This document shows positions 41,235 through 49,323 of a stretch of DNA of 64,000 nucleotides, in pieces. The notes under the pieces were generated by a model. The model was not told where the DNA came from and did not search any database. It was given only the letters and a program-made list of their open reading frames with translations. Location of the stretch: NCBI RefSeq assembly GCF_038452265.1, contig NZ_CP151842.1:1178001-1242000 (forward strand). Reading direction: 5' to 3'. The number at the start of each line of letters is the position of its first letter. Position 1 is the first letter of the stretch. Position numbers and translations under genes: made by a program. The DNA is from Vibrio diazotrophicus (GTDB lineage Bacteria; Pseudomonadota; Gammaproteobacteria; Enterobacterales; Vibrionaceae).

Positions 41235-41474
41235 TTACTTCGGCACGCGGAATTTACTTTCGTTCATACATTCGAACGTGTAGTAGCGCTCGGATTCATG
41301 AAATCGCTTAAACCCCGTCTGTTCGCAATAGCTTGCGTTAAGCTCTTGGCTGATATCGACACGTTGGTACACGACGTTAGTGTCAGGATTTGGCATGGAA
41401 TCGGCATATTCAGGCTCTGATGAACAACCTGCGAGTAGGGCTACTGGTAGTAGCATGACAACCATTTTATTCAT
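41235..41474 (-). CDS. Small lipoprotein with one Cys-repeat unit
   Basis: The 79-residue protein has a lipoprotein signal with lipobox LLAGC (residue 16). The mature part carries one unit INASYCEQTGFKRF...YYTFECMNES that matches the repeat of the adjacent 229-residue lipoprotein (C-x2-(S/T)GF-x-RF...TF-x-C-x-(N/D)). It is 11 bp downstream of that gene. Function unknown; possible roles are surface receptor masking or envelope modification by the island. Confidence 0.75.
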   Translation of the reverse strand: MNKMVVMLLPVALLAGCSSEPEYADSMPNPDTNVVYQRVDISQELNASYCEQTGFKRFHESERYYTFECMNESKFRVPK

Positions 41475-41485
41475 TGTAATTTCCC

Positions 41486-42175
41486 TTAGAACTGAGTTGT
41501 AGTTTTAAAGCCATCACGGCAAGTGAATGTTGCTTGCTTTGTGTTGGTGAGTTTGGCGGTAAGAGACGCAAAGCCAGAGTAATCGCAGTGCAAAGCGTTT
41601 AAATCAGCTACGTCATCGGGCGTAATGCCTTTTGGGATGCTGTATTTGGCATCACCGCAGGTGAACTTGTAAGTTATGTTTCGTGGAGACTTTCGTGTGA
41701 TATTAATTAGCTTGAAAGGCTCATCCTCACAGTAGTCTTCTAGGCCTAGACTGGTTTCCACCTGCTTTTCTATATCATCAAAGAAGCTGGTTTCAACCAT
41801 AAAGCGCCCCGACACCTTGCAGGCCACGTTGTATTGAAGTCCTTGCTTGTTGCGGGTAATGATTAATGTACTTACCGAGTCTTCCGCGCCTGGACAGCTG
41901 CTCTCTTCAATCAGTAAAAGCTCATCGTAGTATTTGCTAATGTACTCTTCATCGGATTGGAAGATGGTTTGACTTGGAAGGTTAACGGATAGTCCGTTCT
42001 TACAACTAAACCAAGTGGGTTGGCCCGCTCTGGTAGCAGGGTTGAAGCGATTCAAGCCACTACCGTCGCAGAAAGTCATATCAATGGCCGTTCTCATGTC
42101 GACTTGACTGTCAATGCCATTGCTCTGGCAACCAGCCAACAGGCTCATTAATGCAATAGTGCAATACTTCTTCAT
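41486..42175 (-). CDS. Lipoprotein with three Cys-repeat units
   Basis: The 229-residue protein has a signal peptide with lipobox LLAGC (Cys16). Three units follow: MTFCDGSGLNRF...TWFSCKNG (about 33-64), LEDYCEDEPFKLI...YKFTCGDA (about 143-175), and LHCDYSGFASL...ATFTCRDG (about 195-225). A middle insert contains another Cys pair. The start overlaps the serine recombinase stop by 4 bp (ATGA), so it is expressed from the recombinase promoter. No named family is recognised. Confidence 0.75.
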   Translation of the reverse strand: MKKYCTIALMSLLAGCQSNGIDSQVDMRTAIDMTFCDGSGLNRFNPATRAGQPTWFSCKNGLSVNLPSQTIFQSDEEYISKYYDELLLIEESSCPGAEDSVSTLIITRNKQGLQYNVACKVSGRFMVETSFFDDIEKQVETSLGLEDYCEDEPFKLINITRKSPRNITYKFTCGDAKYSIPKGITPDDVADLNALHCDYSGFASLTAKLTNTKQATFTCRDGFKTTTQF

Positions 42176-42726
42176 TTGCAGTCCTTGTTTGCCCTGAGTA
42201 TCCGATAAACACTCGTTCGGCTGATGTTCAGCATTTCTGCTATTTCCTGTTTGGAGTGACCTTCCGCGTCAAGTGATGCAATCTCTTCCGATTTTTCCTG
42301 AGCTGTTGCTTTGCGTCCTGTGTAGCGTCCTTTGGCTTTTGCCAGAGCAATCCCTTCAGCCTGCCGTTCAAGTAGCAATGAACGTTCAAAAGCAGCGACA
42401 GCACCGATAAGCGTTAGCATTAGACGACCTGTTGAAGTCTTAGTGTCAATGCCAAGATTCAGTATCTTTAGGCTCACTTCTTGTTCGTCAAAATACTCGA
42501 CAATCTCTAGTAAGTGCCGCGTGTTCCTTGCCAAGCGACAGAGTTTGGTAACAACTACGACATCGCCGGGATGAAGGCTTTCAAGTAAGTTGTCCAGTTC
42601 AGGTCTGGATTTAGAAGCTCCGGAGACTTTCTCTCGGAAGATATGGTCACAGTCAGAAAGCGCTTTGAGCTGAACGTCTAGGTTTTGCCCGGTCGTACTG
42701 ACGCGCGCATATCCATAAACGGCCAT
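42172..42726 (-). CDS. Serine recombinase (Tn3 resolvase/DNA invertase type)
   Basis: The 184-residue protein shows the complete small resolvase/invertase layout: YGYARVSTTGQNLDVQ (Ser10), REKVSGASKSRPELDNLL, DVVVVTKLCRLARNTRHL, STGRLMLTLIGAVAAFERSLLLERQAEGI and a C-terminal HTH (SKQEIAEMLNISRTSVYRIL). It is clearly different from the recombinase at 28978-29634. It heads the lipoprotein operon at the right end of element 1, about 390 bp from attR. Confidence 0.95.
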   Translation of the reverse strand: MAVYGYARVSTTGQNLDVQLKALSDCDHIFREKVSGASKSRPELDNLLESLHPGDVVVVTKLCRLARNTRHLLEIVEYFDEQEVSLKILNLGIDTKTSTGRLMLTLIGAVAAFERSLLLERQAEGIALAKAKGRYTGRKATAQEKSEEIASLDAEGHSKQEIAEMLNISRTSVYRILRANKDCK

Positions 42727-43115
42727 AAGACCTCCGCTAATTGTGATGTGCCAAAAGGTGTAATTGGTGGCACAGTTGGTAAAATCGTTAAAACAACGGG
42801 ATTATGAAGTGATTTGAAGTGAACTTGCGTGTGCCAATAGGGTACAAGCTATTGATACGCAATAAGTATGATGTGTGACTAGGCTGATATTCGGTAGTTA
42901 GGTAGTCCTGTGATTAATGGTCTTACCTAACTTATAACCGGTGTGAACTTAGATGTTGGAAGTTCGACTTACCAAGTCGGCTCCCTAGTTGACATGCGGA
43001 TTGAACTTATTCATATTAATGGCTCTTCTGCGTGTACAAAAAAGGTGTACAAATCAAGCATAAAGAGGTTGTTTAACTAATTGATTTTGCTTGGTTTTGT
43101 GGTGGTTCTCCTTGA
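42727..43115 (+). other. Right-end intergenic region of element 1
   Basis: The 389-bp stretch has no gene. It holds the promoter of the leftward serine recombinase operon and, near attR, the paired GTGTAC arm sites at 43032 and 43045. Confidence 0.6.
43032..43050 (+). repeat. Right arm-type site pair (GTGTAC x2)
   Basis: GTGTACAAA occurs at 43032 and 43045, 13 bp apart and in the same orientation as the pair at 22383/22396. Each pair lies roughly 65-170 bp from its core att repeat. Confidence 0.7.
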
Positions 43116-43147
43116 ATCGAGAGTTCGAATCTCTTGCTCACCGCCAC
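43116..43147 (+). repeat. attR of element 1 / attL of element 2 (32-bp repeat, copy 2)
   Basis: This copy is identical to 22233-22264. It holds only the 3' third of the tRNA and is therefore not a tRNA gene. It is the junction between the two tandem elements. Confidence 0.93.
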
Positions 43148-43158
43148 ATTCATGTCAA

Positions 43159-43183
43159 GAGACGCCCAAGGGCGTCTTTTTTC
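43159..43183 (+). terminator. Terminator just after the shared att site
   Basis: GACGCCC / GGGCGTC around an A-rich loop is followed by TTTTTTC. A homologous terminator (GACGCC-TGAT-GGCGTC-TTTTTT) stands after the att-like sequence at 54481, indicating that sequence similarity extends beyond the core on both sides. Confidence 0.85.
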
Positions 43184-43260
43184 TTTTCTAACTTTTAAGA
43201 AAATCAGACAGTTAGTATCAACACTTGTCCACTCGTATCAATTTCTAACCATTTCCTTAT

Positions 43261-43456
43261 GTAATGCTAAAAGTAATGCTTTTAAAATAGATCAAAATTC
43301 AGCATTACTTTTGGGAAAGAAATCGGCATTACTTGTAATCGAAGGAGAAGGATTGAAGTCGGCTCCTGAATCTTGTAACTGATTGATATCTATCAGTCCT
43401 GTGAAAAAGCATTACTCGAAAAACGAGGAGCAGGATTGGCCCAAAAAAAGCATTAC
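43261..43456 (+). repeat. GTAATGCT arm-type sites at the left end of element 2
   Basis: GTAATGCT is at 43261 and 43273 (12 bp apart), with inverted copies AGCATTAC at 43301, 43408 and 43449 and a close variant at 43326. The last ones overlap the integrase start region. The right end has a pair with the same 12-bp spacing at 54373 and 54385. Confidence 0.7.
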
Positions 43457-43469
43457 TTTTGGGATCAGA

Positions 43470-44696
43470 ATGGCCAAGCTAACCGCTAAAGAAGTTTCTA
43501 ACGCAAAACCTAAAGATAAACCTTACCGCCTTGGTGATGGTGGGGGACTATTTTTGTACGTTCGTAAGAGTGGTGCAAAGTCTTGGGAGTGCCGTTACCT
43601 TAAACCAGCTACGGGTAAACCGACATATACAGGTATAGGTTCATTTCCTGATGTATCGTTAGCTGAAGCTCGGTTAAAAGCAACTGAAGTAAGAAAGCTG
43701 GTGGCAGATGGAATTGATCCACAGTTAGTGAAAGCAGAACAAAAAGCAAAAACCACCAGCGAACAAAACAACACATTTAGAGCTGTCGCTACGCTTTGGA
43801 TGGACACAAAGCGAAATAGAATCAAAGAAAAGACAATCGAAGGGAACTGGCGCAAGCTGGAGCTATATGCTTTTCCTGAAATTGGCTCGATTCCCGTAAC
43901 AATGCTTACAGCACCTATGGCGATTGCAGCTCTAAAACCAGTAGAGAAAAAAGGGCAGCTCGAAACCGTAAGGCGCACAGCACAACTTATCAATGAAGTA
44001 ATGACCTATGCGGTCAACGCTGGTCTTATCCACTCAAATCCGTTAAGCGGTATCAAAGAAGTATTCCGTAAGCCGAAAGTACAGCATATGTTGGCGTTAG
44101 CCCCTCAGGAGCTTCCAGAGCTAGTACAAACTGTCGCGCGTGCAAGTAACAACCAAATGCCTAATTGAATGGCAGCTCAATACAATGACTCGTCCTAATG
44201 AAGCGGCAGGTACTCGCTGGTCTGAAATTGATATTGAAAACGCAGTCTGGACGATTCCAGCTGATCGAATGAAGATGAACCGAGAGCATCAAATACCGCT
44301 TACCGAGCAAACTCTAGCGATTCTCGAAGCTGTGAAACCTGTCAGCGGACATAGAGAGTTTGTTTTCCCATCTATACGCGATCCGAAGAAACCTACCGAT
44401 GCAGAGAGTATCAACAAAGCATTAAGCAGAATTGGCTTTAAAGGACGCACAACCGCTCATGGGTTACGTTCTCTTGCCTCACAACGCTAAATGAGCAGGG
44501 CTTCAATGCTGACGTGATAGAGGCGGCACTTGCTCATACGGATAAGAACGCCATTCGCAAAGCATATAACCGCACAAGCTATTTTGAGCAACGCCGACCG
44601 TTGATGAAATGGTGGAGCGATCATATCGAACAGGCTAGCTATGGTTCTTTGTCTGTTACTGGCTTTCGTCAGTTAAAGGTGGTGAATAATGAATAA
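43470..44696 (+). pseudogene. P4-type tyrosine integrase, inactivated by two frameshifts
   Basis: Read through three frames, the product is a normal P4-like integrase of about 408 residues. The N-terminal DUF4102 domain (MAKLTAKEVSNAKPKDKPYRL, LGDGGGLFLYV) and core are in the first frame (to 44168). A shift near 44145-44160 moves to the frame of LIEWQLNTMTRPNEAAGTRW (catalytic Arg), which carries the HGLRS box to 44490. A one-base loss at TCA-CAACG near 44478 returns to the first frame for TLNEQGFNADVIEAALAHTDKNAIRKAYNRTSY (catalytic His and Tyr). The second shift compensates the first, but about 110 residues remain out of frame. A sequencing error cannot be excluded. Confidence 0.85.
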
Positions 44697-45519
44697 AAGA
44701 CAATTAATACTTAACGGGGAACATTTTTCTATTGAGCAATCAGCTGAGGCTTTGGGATGTTCAATCGAGGATATAGAACATTATTTGGAAATAAGAACGA
44801 TAGGAGCTTACGTTAGCTTACTTGGTTACGAAGCCCGAAGTGACATTGCGATTACAAGCTTAGATAAAGTGCAGATAGAAGGGGCATCTGTACCTGAAGA
44901 ATTAATTCAAAAAATTATTAATTCGGATTTATCGGTTGTAAATGGTATTAAATTGCTCGAAAACGATAGTGAAATAATGTTAACCGTTCAGGCAAACTTG
45001 GAAGGATTGTGGGCTTTAGACCACAGGTCTACGGTCTTACTTTTACGGGAAATACCGTTATGTCAACCCAGATTACATTCAGCGAAAAGAACACCTAATC
45101 CAATAAACTACCTTGGGGGGACATTACCCTTTGTATACGGCTTTAGTGCCCCTAAAGGCATAACAAAGCACGATATTAGGATTTTAAAAAAGGACCTGTT
45201 TAACCTCTATGAATCGCTTCATACTAAGAAGAAACCGTTACCTAATATCTATAGCATCCAATCAGATACAGAATTTACTTCCCAGAATCTAAAATCGCGG
45301 ATAGAAGCGGGCCAAACAGATATGATTTCTGCACTCATCCATTGCTTACCCGATTTAAAAGCTCTGTTGGACAAAACGCCATCTAATGCGCCCGATATCA
45401 TAGATGATTATCTCCAAGCTAGGGGACTACCTCCAGTTAGGGTTGGTAGGAATACTTACGAAAACTGGATGAAGAAAGAAAAATACTCAAAAAAATTAAA
45501 TGCAAAAAAACAAAGTTAG
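44689..45519 (+). CDS. Hypothetical protein following the P4-type integrase
   Basis: The 276-residue protein overlaps the integrase end by 8 bp. The N-terminus has a helix-turn-helix-like stretch (FSIEQSAEALGCSIEDIEHYLEI), followed by an alpha/beta region and a Lys-rich C-terminus (NYENWMKKEKYSKKLNAKKQ type). No membrane segment is seen. The family is not recognised; the position between integrase and alpA suggests a regulatory or replication role. Confidence 0.65.
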   Translation: MNKRQLILNGEHFSIEQSAEALGCSIEDIEHYLEIRTIGAYVSLLGYEARSDIAITSLDKVQIEGASVPEELIQKIINSDLSVVNGIKLLENDSEIMLTVQANLEGLWALDHRSTVLLLREIPLCQPRLHSAKRTPNPINYLGGTLPFVYGFSAPKGITKHDIRILKKDLFNLYESLHTKKKPLPNIYSIQSDTEFTSQNLKSRIEAGQTDMISALIHCLPDLKALLDKTPSNAPDIIDDYLQARGLPPVRVGRNTYENWMKKEKYSKKLNAKKQS

Positions 45520-45619
45520 CTCAACAAATACAAAGTTAGCGTAATTTTGTAGCGCTTTATTATCCGGTTTCTTAAATTTCCCCTTGTCCAACGGAACAAA
45601 TACACGACAAGGGGCAACC

Positions 45620-45847
45620 ATGACTCAAATCGAAACCAATCAAGCTTTAAATATTGATCCTGTTTTGCGCTTTCCTGAAGTTCTTGCGCTAACAGGAGCA
45701 CGCTCACGTCAAACTATCTACAACTGGGTAGAACGAGGCACATTTCCTAAACCGATTAAAATCGGTCCCAGTGCTATCGGGTGGCTAAAGTCTGAATGTG
45801 ATTTATGGAAACAGCAGTTACTTGGCGCAAGAGAGGTTCGGACATGA
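45620..45847 (+). CDS. AlpA-family excisionase/transcriptional regulator
   Basis: From the ATG at 45620 (AAGGGG ribosome site) the protein is 75 residues with the AlpA-type MerR-like HTH: VLRFPEVLALTGARSRQTIYNWVERGTFPKPIKIG...GWLKSECDLW. AlpA/Vis proteins regulate integrase genes and assist excision in P4-like elements. It overlaps the next gene by ATGA. Confidence 0.92.
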   Translation: MTQIETNQALNIDPVLRFPEVLALTGARSRQTIYNWVERGTFPKPIKIGPSAIGWLKSECDLWKQQLLGAREVRT

Positions 45848-46671
45848 AAAATAATGTTACGACCTTGCGAAAGGGTCAACCTCATAAACAAAACGCTCCT
45901 AGAAATTTTAAAGCTGAGCAATGGGCTTATTATGACAAAGCAAAAATATTTCTTACGAAGGGGCGTCAGAATAATTTCTTACGGGCGCTCATTACTTTTG
46001 CCAATAGGGATAACTGTTGCTGGAAGTCAATAGCAACGTTTGCGAGGGAGATGGGGGTAAGTGAAAAAACGGTAAGTCGCGCAATTAGGGAGTTAGAAGA
46101 ACTTGATCTAATAGTGGTTTTCCGTAACCGAAAAACAAGCAGCAGGTCTCATCCTAATACGTACTATCTTAATTTTGGGTGTGAACTTTTTGATACGGTT
46201 AATAACATTGATGCGTGTGGACAAGCTAGGAAAAATTACGGTGACACCTCATTAGATGCGGTCAATTTGTCATCTGAGATACGGTCAGATTGTCCTCAAG
46301 ATACGGTCAATATGACCCCCGAATATAAAGGGATTATTCATACAAATACAAAAACAGGGGAAGAACCTGATTTAATGAAGATGTGGTCACATTTGAAAGG
46401 TTTCGTAAAATGGAAAAATGACCGATCTTTGCCAAGTTTACCTAGTGAAGATGATCTTAACGCTATGCTATGGACTATTGATAATTTTTCTGTGAATCCT
46501 AAAAGCCAAAAGGATTGTTTAGCGATATTTGAATTTGTCATAAATGAATTAGGAGAGTCACAGGCAGTGTTGAATCCATTAGTTAGGCTAAAAAAGGCTA
46601 ATAAAGAAAACTCGCAAGGAAAAAATCCATTTATTGGTCGTTTTAAAGAATGGCGAAAAAACCGATTTTAA
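45844..46671 (+). CDS. Winged-helix (HTH_36-like) protein, putative replication initiator
   Basis: From the ATG at 45844 the protein is 275 residues. It has a winged helix-turn-helix (WKSIATFAREMGVSEKTVSRAIRELEELDLIVVFRNRKT) close to the N-terminus, a variable linker and a C-terminal helical part. The layout resembles replication or accessory proteins of phages and satellites. It overlaps alpA by 4 bp (ATGA), so the two form one operon. Confidence 0.75.
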   Translation: MKNNVTTLRKGQPHKQNAPRNFKAEQWAYYDKAKIFLTKGRQNNFLRALITFANRDNCCWKSIATFAREMGVSEKTVSRAIRELEELDLIVVFRNRKTSSRSHPNTYYLNFGCELFDTVNNIDACGQARKNYGDTSLDAVNLSSEIRSDCPQDTVNMTPEYKGIIHTNTKTGEEPDLMKMWSHLKGFVKWKNDRSLPSLPSEDDLNAMLWTIDNFSVNPKSQKDCLAIFEFVINELGESQAVLNPLVRLKKANKENSQGKNPFIGRFKEWRKNRF

Positions 46672-47036
46672 CGCGAGTTTTTCAAAATATCAGAAATTTG
46701 TCTTTTTAGGTTGTATGTCAGGTACAACCAAAGCGAAATTTTTATCTATTACAATTCATTGAGTTAAACGGTTTTAGGGTTTTTAGTTGTATCTATTACT
46801 GAAAAATGAAACAGAAATGGCAAATTTTGGCTTTTTTACGAGGTTTTTCGGTTGATTTTTAAGCCAGCAATTAAGTAGAAATTTGCTAGCGTTCATATTT
46901 TCTATAATCGATGGTTTAGGGTTTGGATTAATTTGTTCAGTTCAATTAATATGAAATAATGTGTTTATTAAGCTGGTGGAATATTTTTGTTCACGTTCCA
47001 GACCTGTTTTAGGTTAATTGCATTGAGAGATATTTT
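46672..47036 (+). other. AT-rich gene-free region upstream of the cargo operon
   Basis: The 365-bp segment is very AT-rich, with several TTTTAGG/TTTTAGTTG and TCTATTAC repeats. It is a candidate origin for the winged-helix protein and contains the promoter of the interrupted membrane gene. No gene is seen. Confidence 0.5.
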
Positions 47037-47156
47037 TTGATTGAGAGTCTGAGAATAAGGGTGGTTTCTAAGCTACAGTTTTGGAAGTTTCGCTCAAGGT
47101 GGGGAAGGGTTCGCTTTGTTCTCGAACGTAACGCTTATAAAAGAAATTCTATAGTT

Positions 47157-47163
47157 GCTAAAT
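47157..47163 (+). repeat. Target-site duplication of the IS481-family element, left copy
   Basis: GCTAAAT is repeated at 48370-48376 directly outside the right terminal inverted repeat. Confidence 0.8.
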
Positions 47164-48369
47164 TGTATTAGTTCCGACTAGATCTGACACTTCAATTTGA
47201 AAAGAAGAGAGTTACCCACTTTGATTAAAGGTGCTTAATCACTAATCAAAGACAAAAAGAGGTAACTCTCATGCTTCATACTAGCAATCCAATTATCAAA
47301 CACAAAGCGGGCCTTCTCAATCTTGCAGAAGAACTCGGTAATGTATCTAGAGCCTGTAAGGTTATGGGGGTATCAAGAGATACTTTCTACCGTTATCAAG
47401 AGTTGGTTGAGACGGGGGGTATTGATGCTCTGATTAACCGTAGCCGAAGAGCACCGAATTTGAAGAACCGTGTTGATAGTGAAACTGAGCAAGCCGTTAT
47501 CAAATACGCCATCGACTTCCCAGCTCATGGACAAGTTAGAACGAGTAATGAATTACGTAAATTGGGAGTGTTTATCTCTCCAAGTGGCGTACGCTCAATC
47601 TGGCTTCGCAATGACCTAGAGAACTTCAAGAAACGTCTTATCGCACTGGAGAAACAGGTCGCAGAGAACGGTATTATCCTAACAGACGAGCAAGTTGCGG
47701 CTCTTGAGCGTAAGAAGCACGATGATGAGGCTTGTGGTGAGATAGAAACAGCGCATCCAGGTTATCTCGGCTCTCAAGACACATTCTATGTTGGCAACTT
47801 GAAAGGTGTTGGTCGCATCTATCAACAAACCTTCGTTGATACCTACAGTAAAGTCGCCTTTGCCAAGCTCTACACAACGAAAACACCAATCACCGCAGCG
47901 GATATATTGAATGATAAGGTTCTACCGTTCTTTGAGGCGCATGAACTGCCAATGCTGCGAATCTTGACTGACCGAGGCACTGAATACTGTGGTCGTGTTG
48001 AGCAGCACGATTACCAGCTCTACCTAGCCATTAATGATATCGACCACACGAAAACTAAAGCGATGTCACCACAAACAAATGGTATCTGCGAGCGCTTCCA
48101 CAAGACCATATTGAATGAGTTCTACCAAGTGACATTCAGAAAGAAACTGTATGGTTCTATCGAAGAGTTGCAGAAAGATCTGGACGAATGGATGGACTAC
48201 TACAACAATCACCGTACTCATCAAGGAAAAATGTGCTGTGGCAGAACGCCGATAGAAACATTAGAGGATGGGAAATCAATCTGGGCTGAAAAGAATCTAG
48301 CCCAGATATAATCTGACAGGCACCAAGTCGAAAAGTGGGTAACTGTCAGATCAGGTCTGAATTAGTACA
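47164..48369 (+). mobile_element. IS481-family insertion sequence (1206 bp)
   Basis: Terminal inverted repeats of about 27 bp with TGTA/TACA ends start TGTATTAGTTCCGACTAGAT (left) and, in reverse complement, TGTACTAATTCAGACCTGAT (right), followed on both sides by CTGACA. A 7-bp duplication GCTAAAT flanks it. One transposase gene fills the centre. Excising it with one duplication restores the reading frame of the host gene. Confidence 0.92.
47271..48311 (+). CDS. IS481-family transposase
   Basis: The 346-residue protein has an N-terminal HTH (NVSRACKVMGVSRDTFYRYQ) and an integrase-core rve domain with DDE residues in QQTFVDTYSKVAFA, LRILTDRGTEYCG and TNGICERFHKTILNEFY, ending with the IS481/IS3-like YYNNHRTHQG motif. 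It appears intact. Confidence 0.95.
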   Translation: MLHTSNPIIKHKAGLLNLAEELGNVSRACKVMGVSRDTFYRYQELVETGGIDALINRSRRAPNLKNRVDSETEQAVIKYAIDFPAHGQVRTSNELRKLGVFISPSGVRSIWLRNDLENFKKRLIALEKQVAENGIILTDEQVAALERKKHDDEACGEIETAHPGYLGSQDTFYVGNLKGVGRIYQQTFVDTYSKVAFAKLYTTKTPITAADILNDKVLPFFEAHELPMLRILTDRGTEYCGRVEQHDYQLYLAINDIDHTKTKAMSPQTNGICERFHKTILNEFYQVTFRKKLYGSIEELQKDLDEWMDYYNNHRTHQGKMCCGRTPIETLEDGKSIWAEKNLAQI

Positions 48370-49093
48370 GCTAAATCGAAGGACAGTATTCACATTTTAA
48401 GCTCTTTCACTTGGATAGGTGTAAAAAGCTTAATATGGGTCTTGTTATTGATAGCGACTCTGATTTTTGTCGAAACTTATGTTCGTACTAACTTATCTTG
48501 GCTGCCAGCACTGAAGACAAACGAGAAAACTTTTAACATTGAACAGCTCAGGTTGTACGCTCAGATACTAACCACAGTATTCTCCATCTATTTTGCAACA
48601 ATTGGTATCATACTGAGTGCAGGTTATACAAAACTTCGTCGTGATATAATTCAGATGCTTACCAACGAACAGGTCGGGAGCGTTTATTCACGAGTTTTGG
48701 TGTTCGCCGCAATGTTTTGTTTGACAGCAACTGCATTACCATTATTTGGATATGACCCCGGTTTGTTTGTATATGCCGCTGGATCAATTCTAACTTTATT
48801 AAGTGCCTTTACCCTGTTTCCATTAGGTCAGAGATTATTTAATTTTTTTGATCTTAACTTACTCGTTAGCAGTGAGATTCTTCCTATTATTGCGCGCCAT
48901 ATAGATGGTGCTGCAAACCATAAGAATTCAGTATCATTATCCAATCATCATTCAAAGATTGCACGACTATCTTTAGAACAGCTTTTTTATATAGATGACC
49001 GAATAAAAGAAAATAAAGTAGATTTGGAAGATAATTTACCTGCGTTAACTCGTCAATATACAGGCTTGCTTCTTCACTACATGCAGAGTAAGC
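48370..49093 (+). pseudogene. Middle fragment of the IS-split membrane protein gene
   Basis: This piece encodes the four TM helices (for example LLLIATLIFVETYV and QILTTVFSIYFATIGIIL). Read on into the IS21 end the frame stops at 49179, adding a spurious tail. A TTG at 48442 would give a 245-residue fragment, but it is internal to the ancestral frame, which is open from the IS481 end. Confidence 0.8.
49088..49093 (+). repeat. Target-site duplication of the IS21-family element, left copy
   Basis: GTAAGC is repeated at 51686-51691 directly after the right end of the IS. Confidence 0.8.
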
Positions 49094-49323
49094 TGCGTAT
49101 TCCGGAGCAATCCAGCCACCGTTTCCGGGATTCCCCGGACACCCATTCCGTTTTAATCCGGACACTATTTCCGGCATAAACCAGCCATTTTTCCACTAAC
49201 TCCGGAATCACTGTCCGGTTAAGCGGAAACCCTGTCCGGTTACTCCGGAATATCCCTCTTTTCTCTTTTAAATCAATCACTCACTATTCTTGTTATGCAT
49301 ATTAACGTAGCAAGGAAGTGATA

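Larger units (their letters stand above)
22265..43147 (+). mobile_element. Element 1: integrative genomic island at tRNA-Ser(GGA)
   Basis: About 20.9 kb lies between perfect 32-bp att repeats, with an integrase next to attL and same-spaced GTGTAC pairs near both ends. The content is a replication module (DUF927 protein, TOPRIM/P-loop protein, RHH-like proteins, iterons), two serine recombinases, a small lipoprotein operon, a Zn-finger protein and a helicase/DarT/ARH operon. No capsid, tail, conjugation or relaxase genes were recognised, so it looks like a satellite-type or mobilisable island that may need a helper. All recombinase frames are open, suggesting a functional element. Confidence 0.9.

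Noticed and set aside
43116..43147. A second tRNA-Ser gene
   Set aside because: Only the 3' third is present; no acceptor 5' strand or anticodon arm precedes it.
43134..43382. An 82-residue ORF starting in the shared att site
   Set aside because: It crosses the terminator and the arm-type repeats; its composition is not protein-like.
44140..44490. A separate 116-residue gene
   Set aside because: It encodes the middle of a tyrosine recombinase catalytic domain and is a frameshifted part of the integrase.
48442..49179. A self-standing 245-residue membrane protein
   Set aside because: The frame is open back to the IS481 end and its last 28 codons lie in the IS21 end; it is a fragment of a larger gene.
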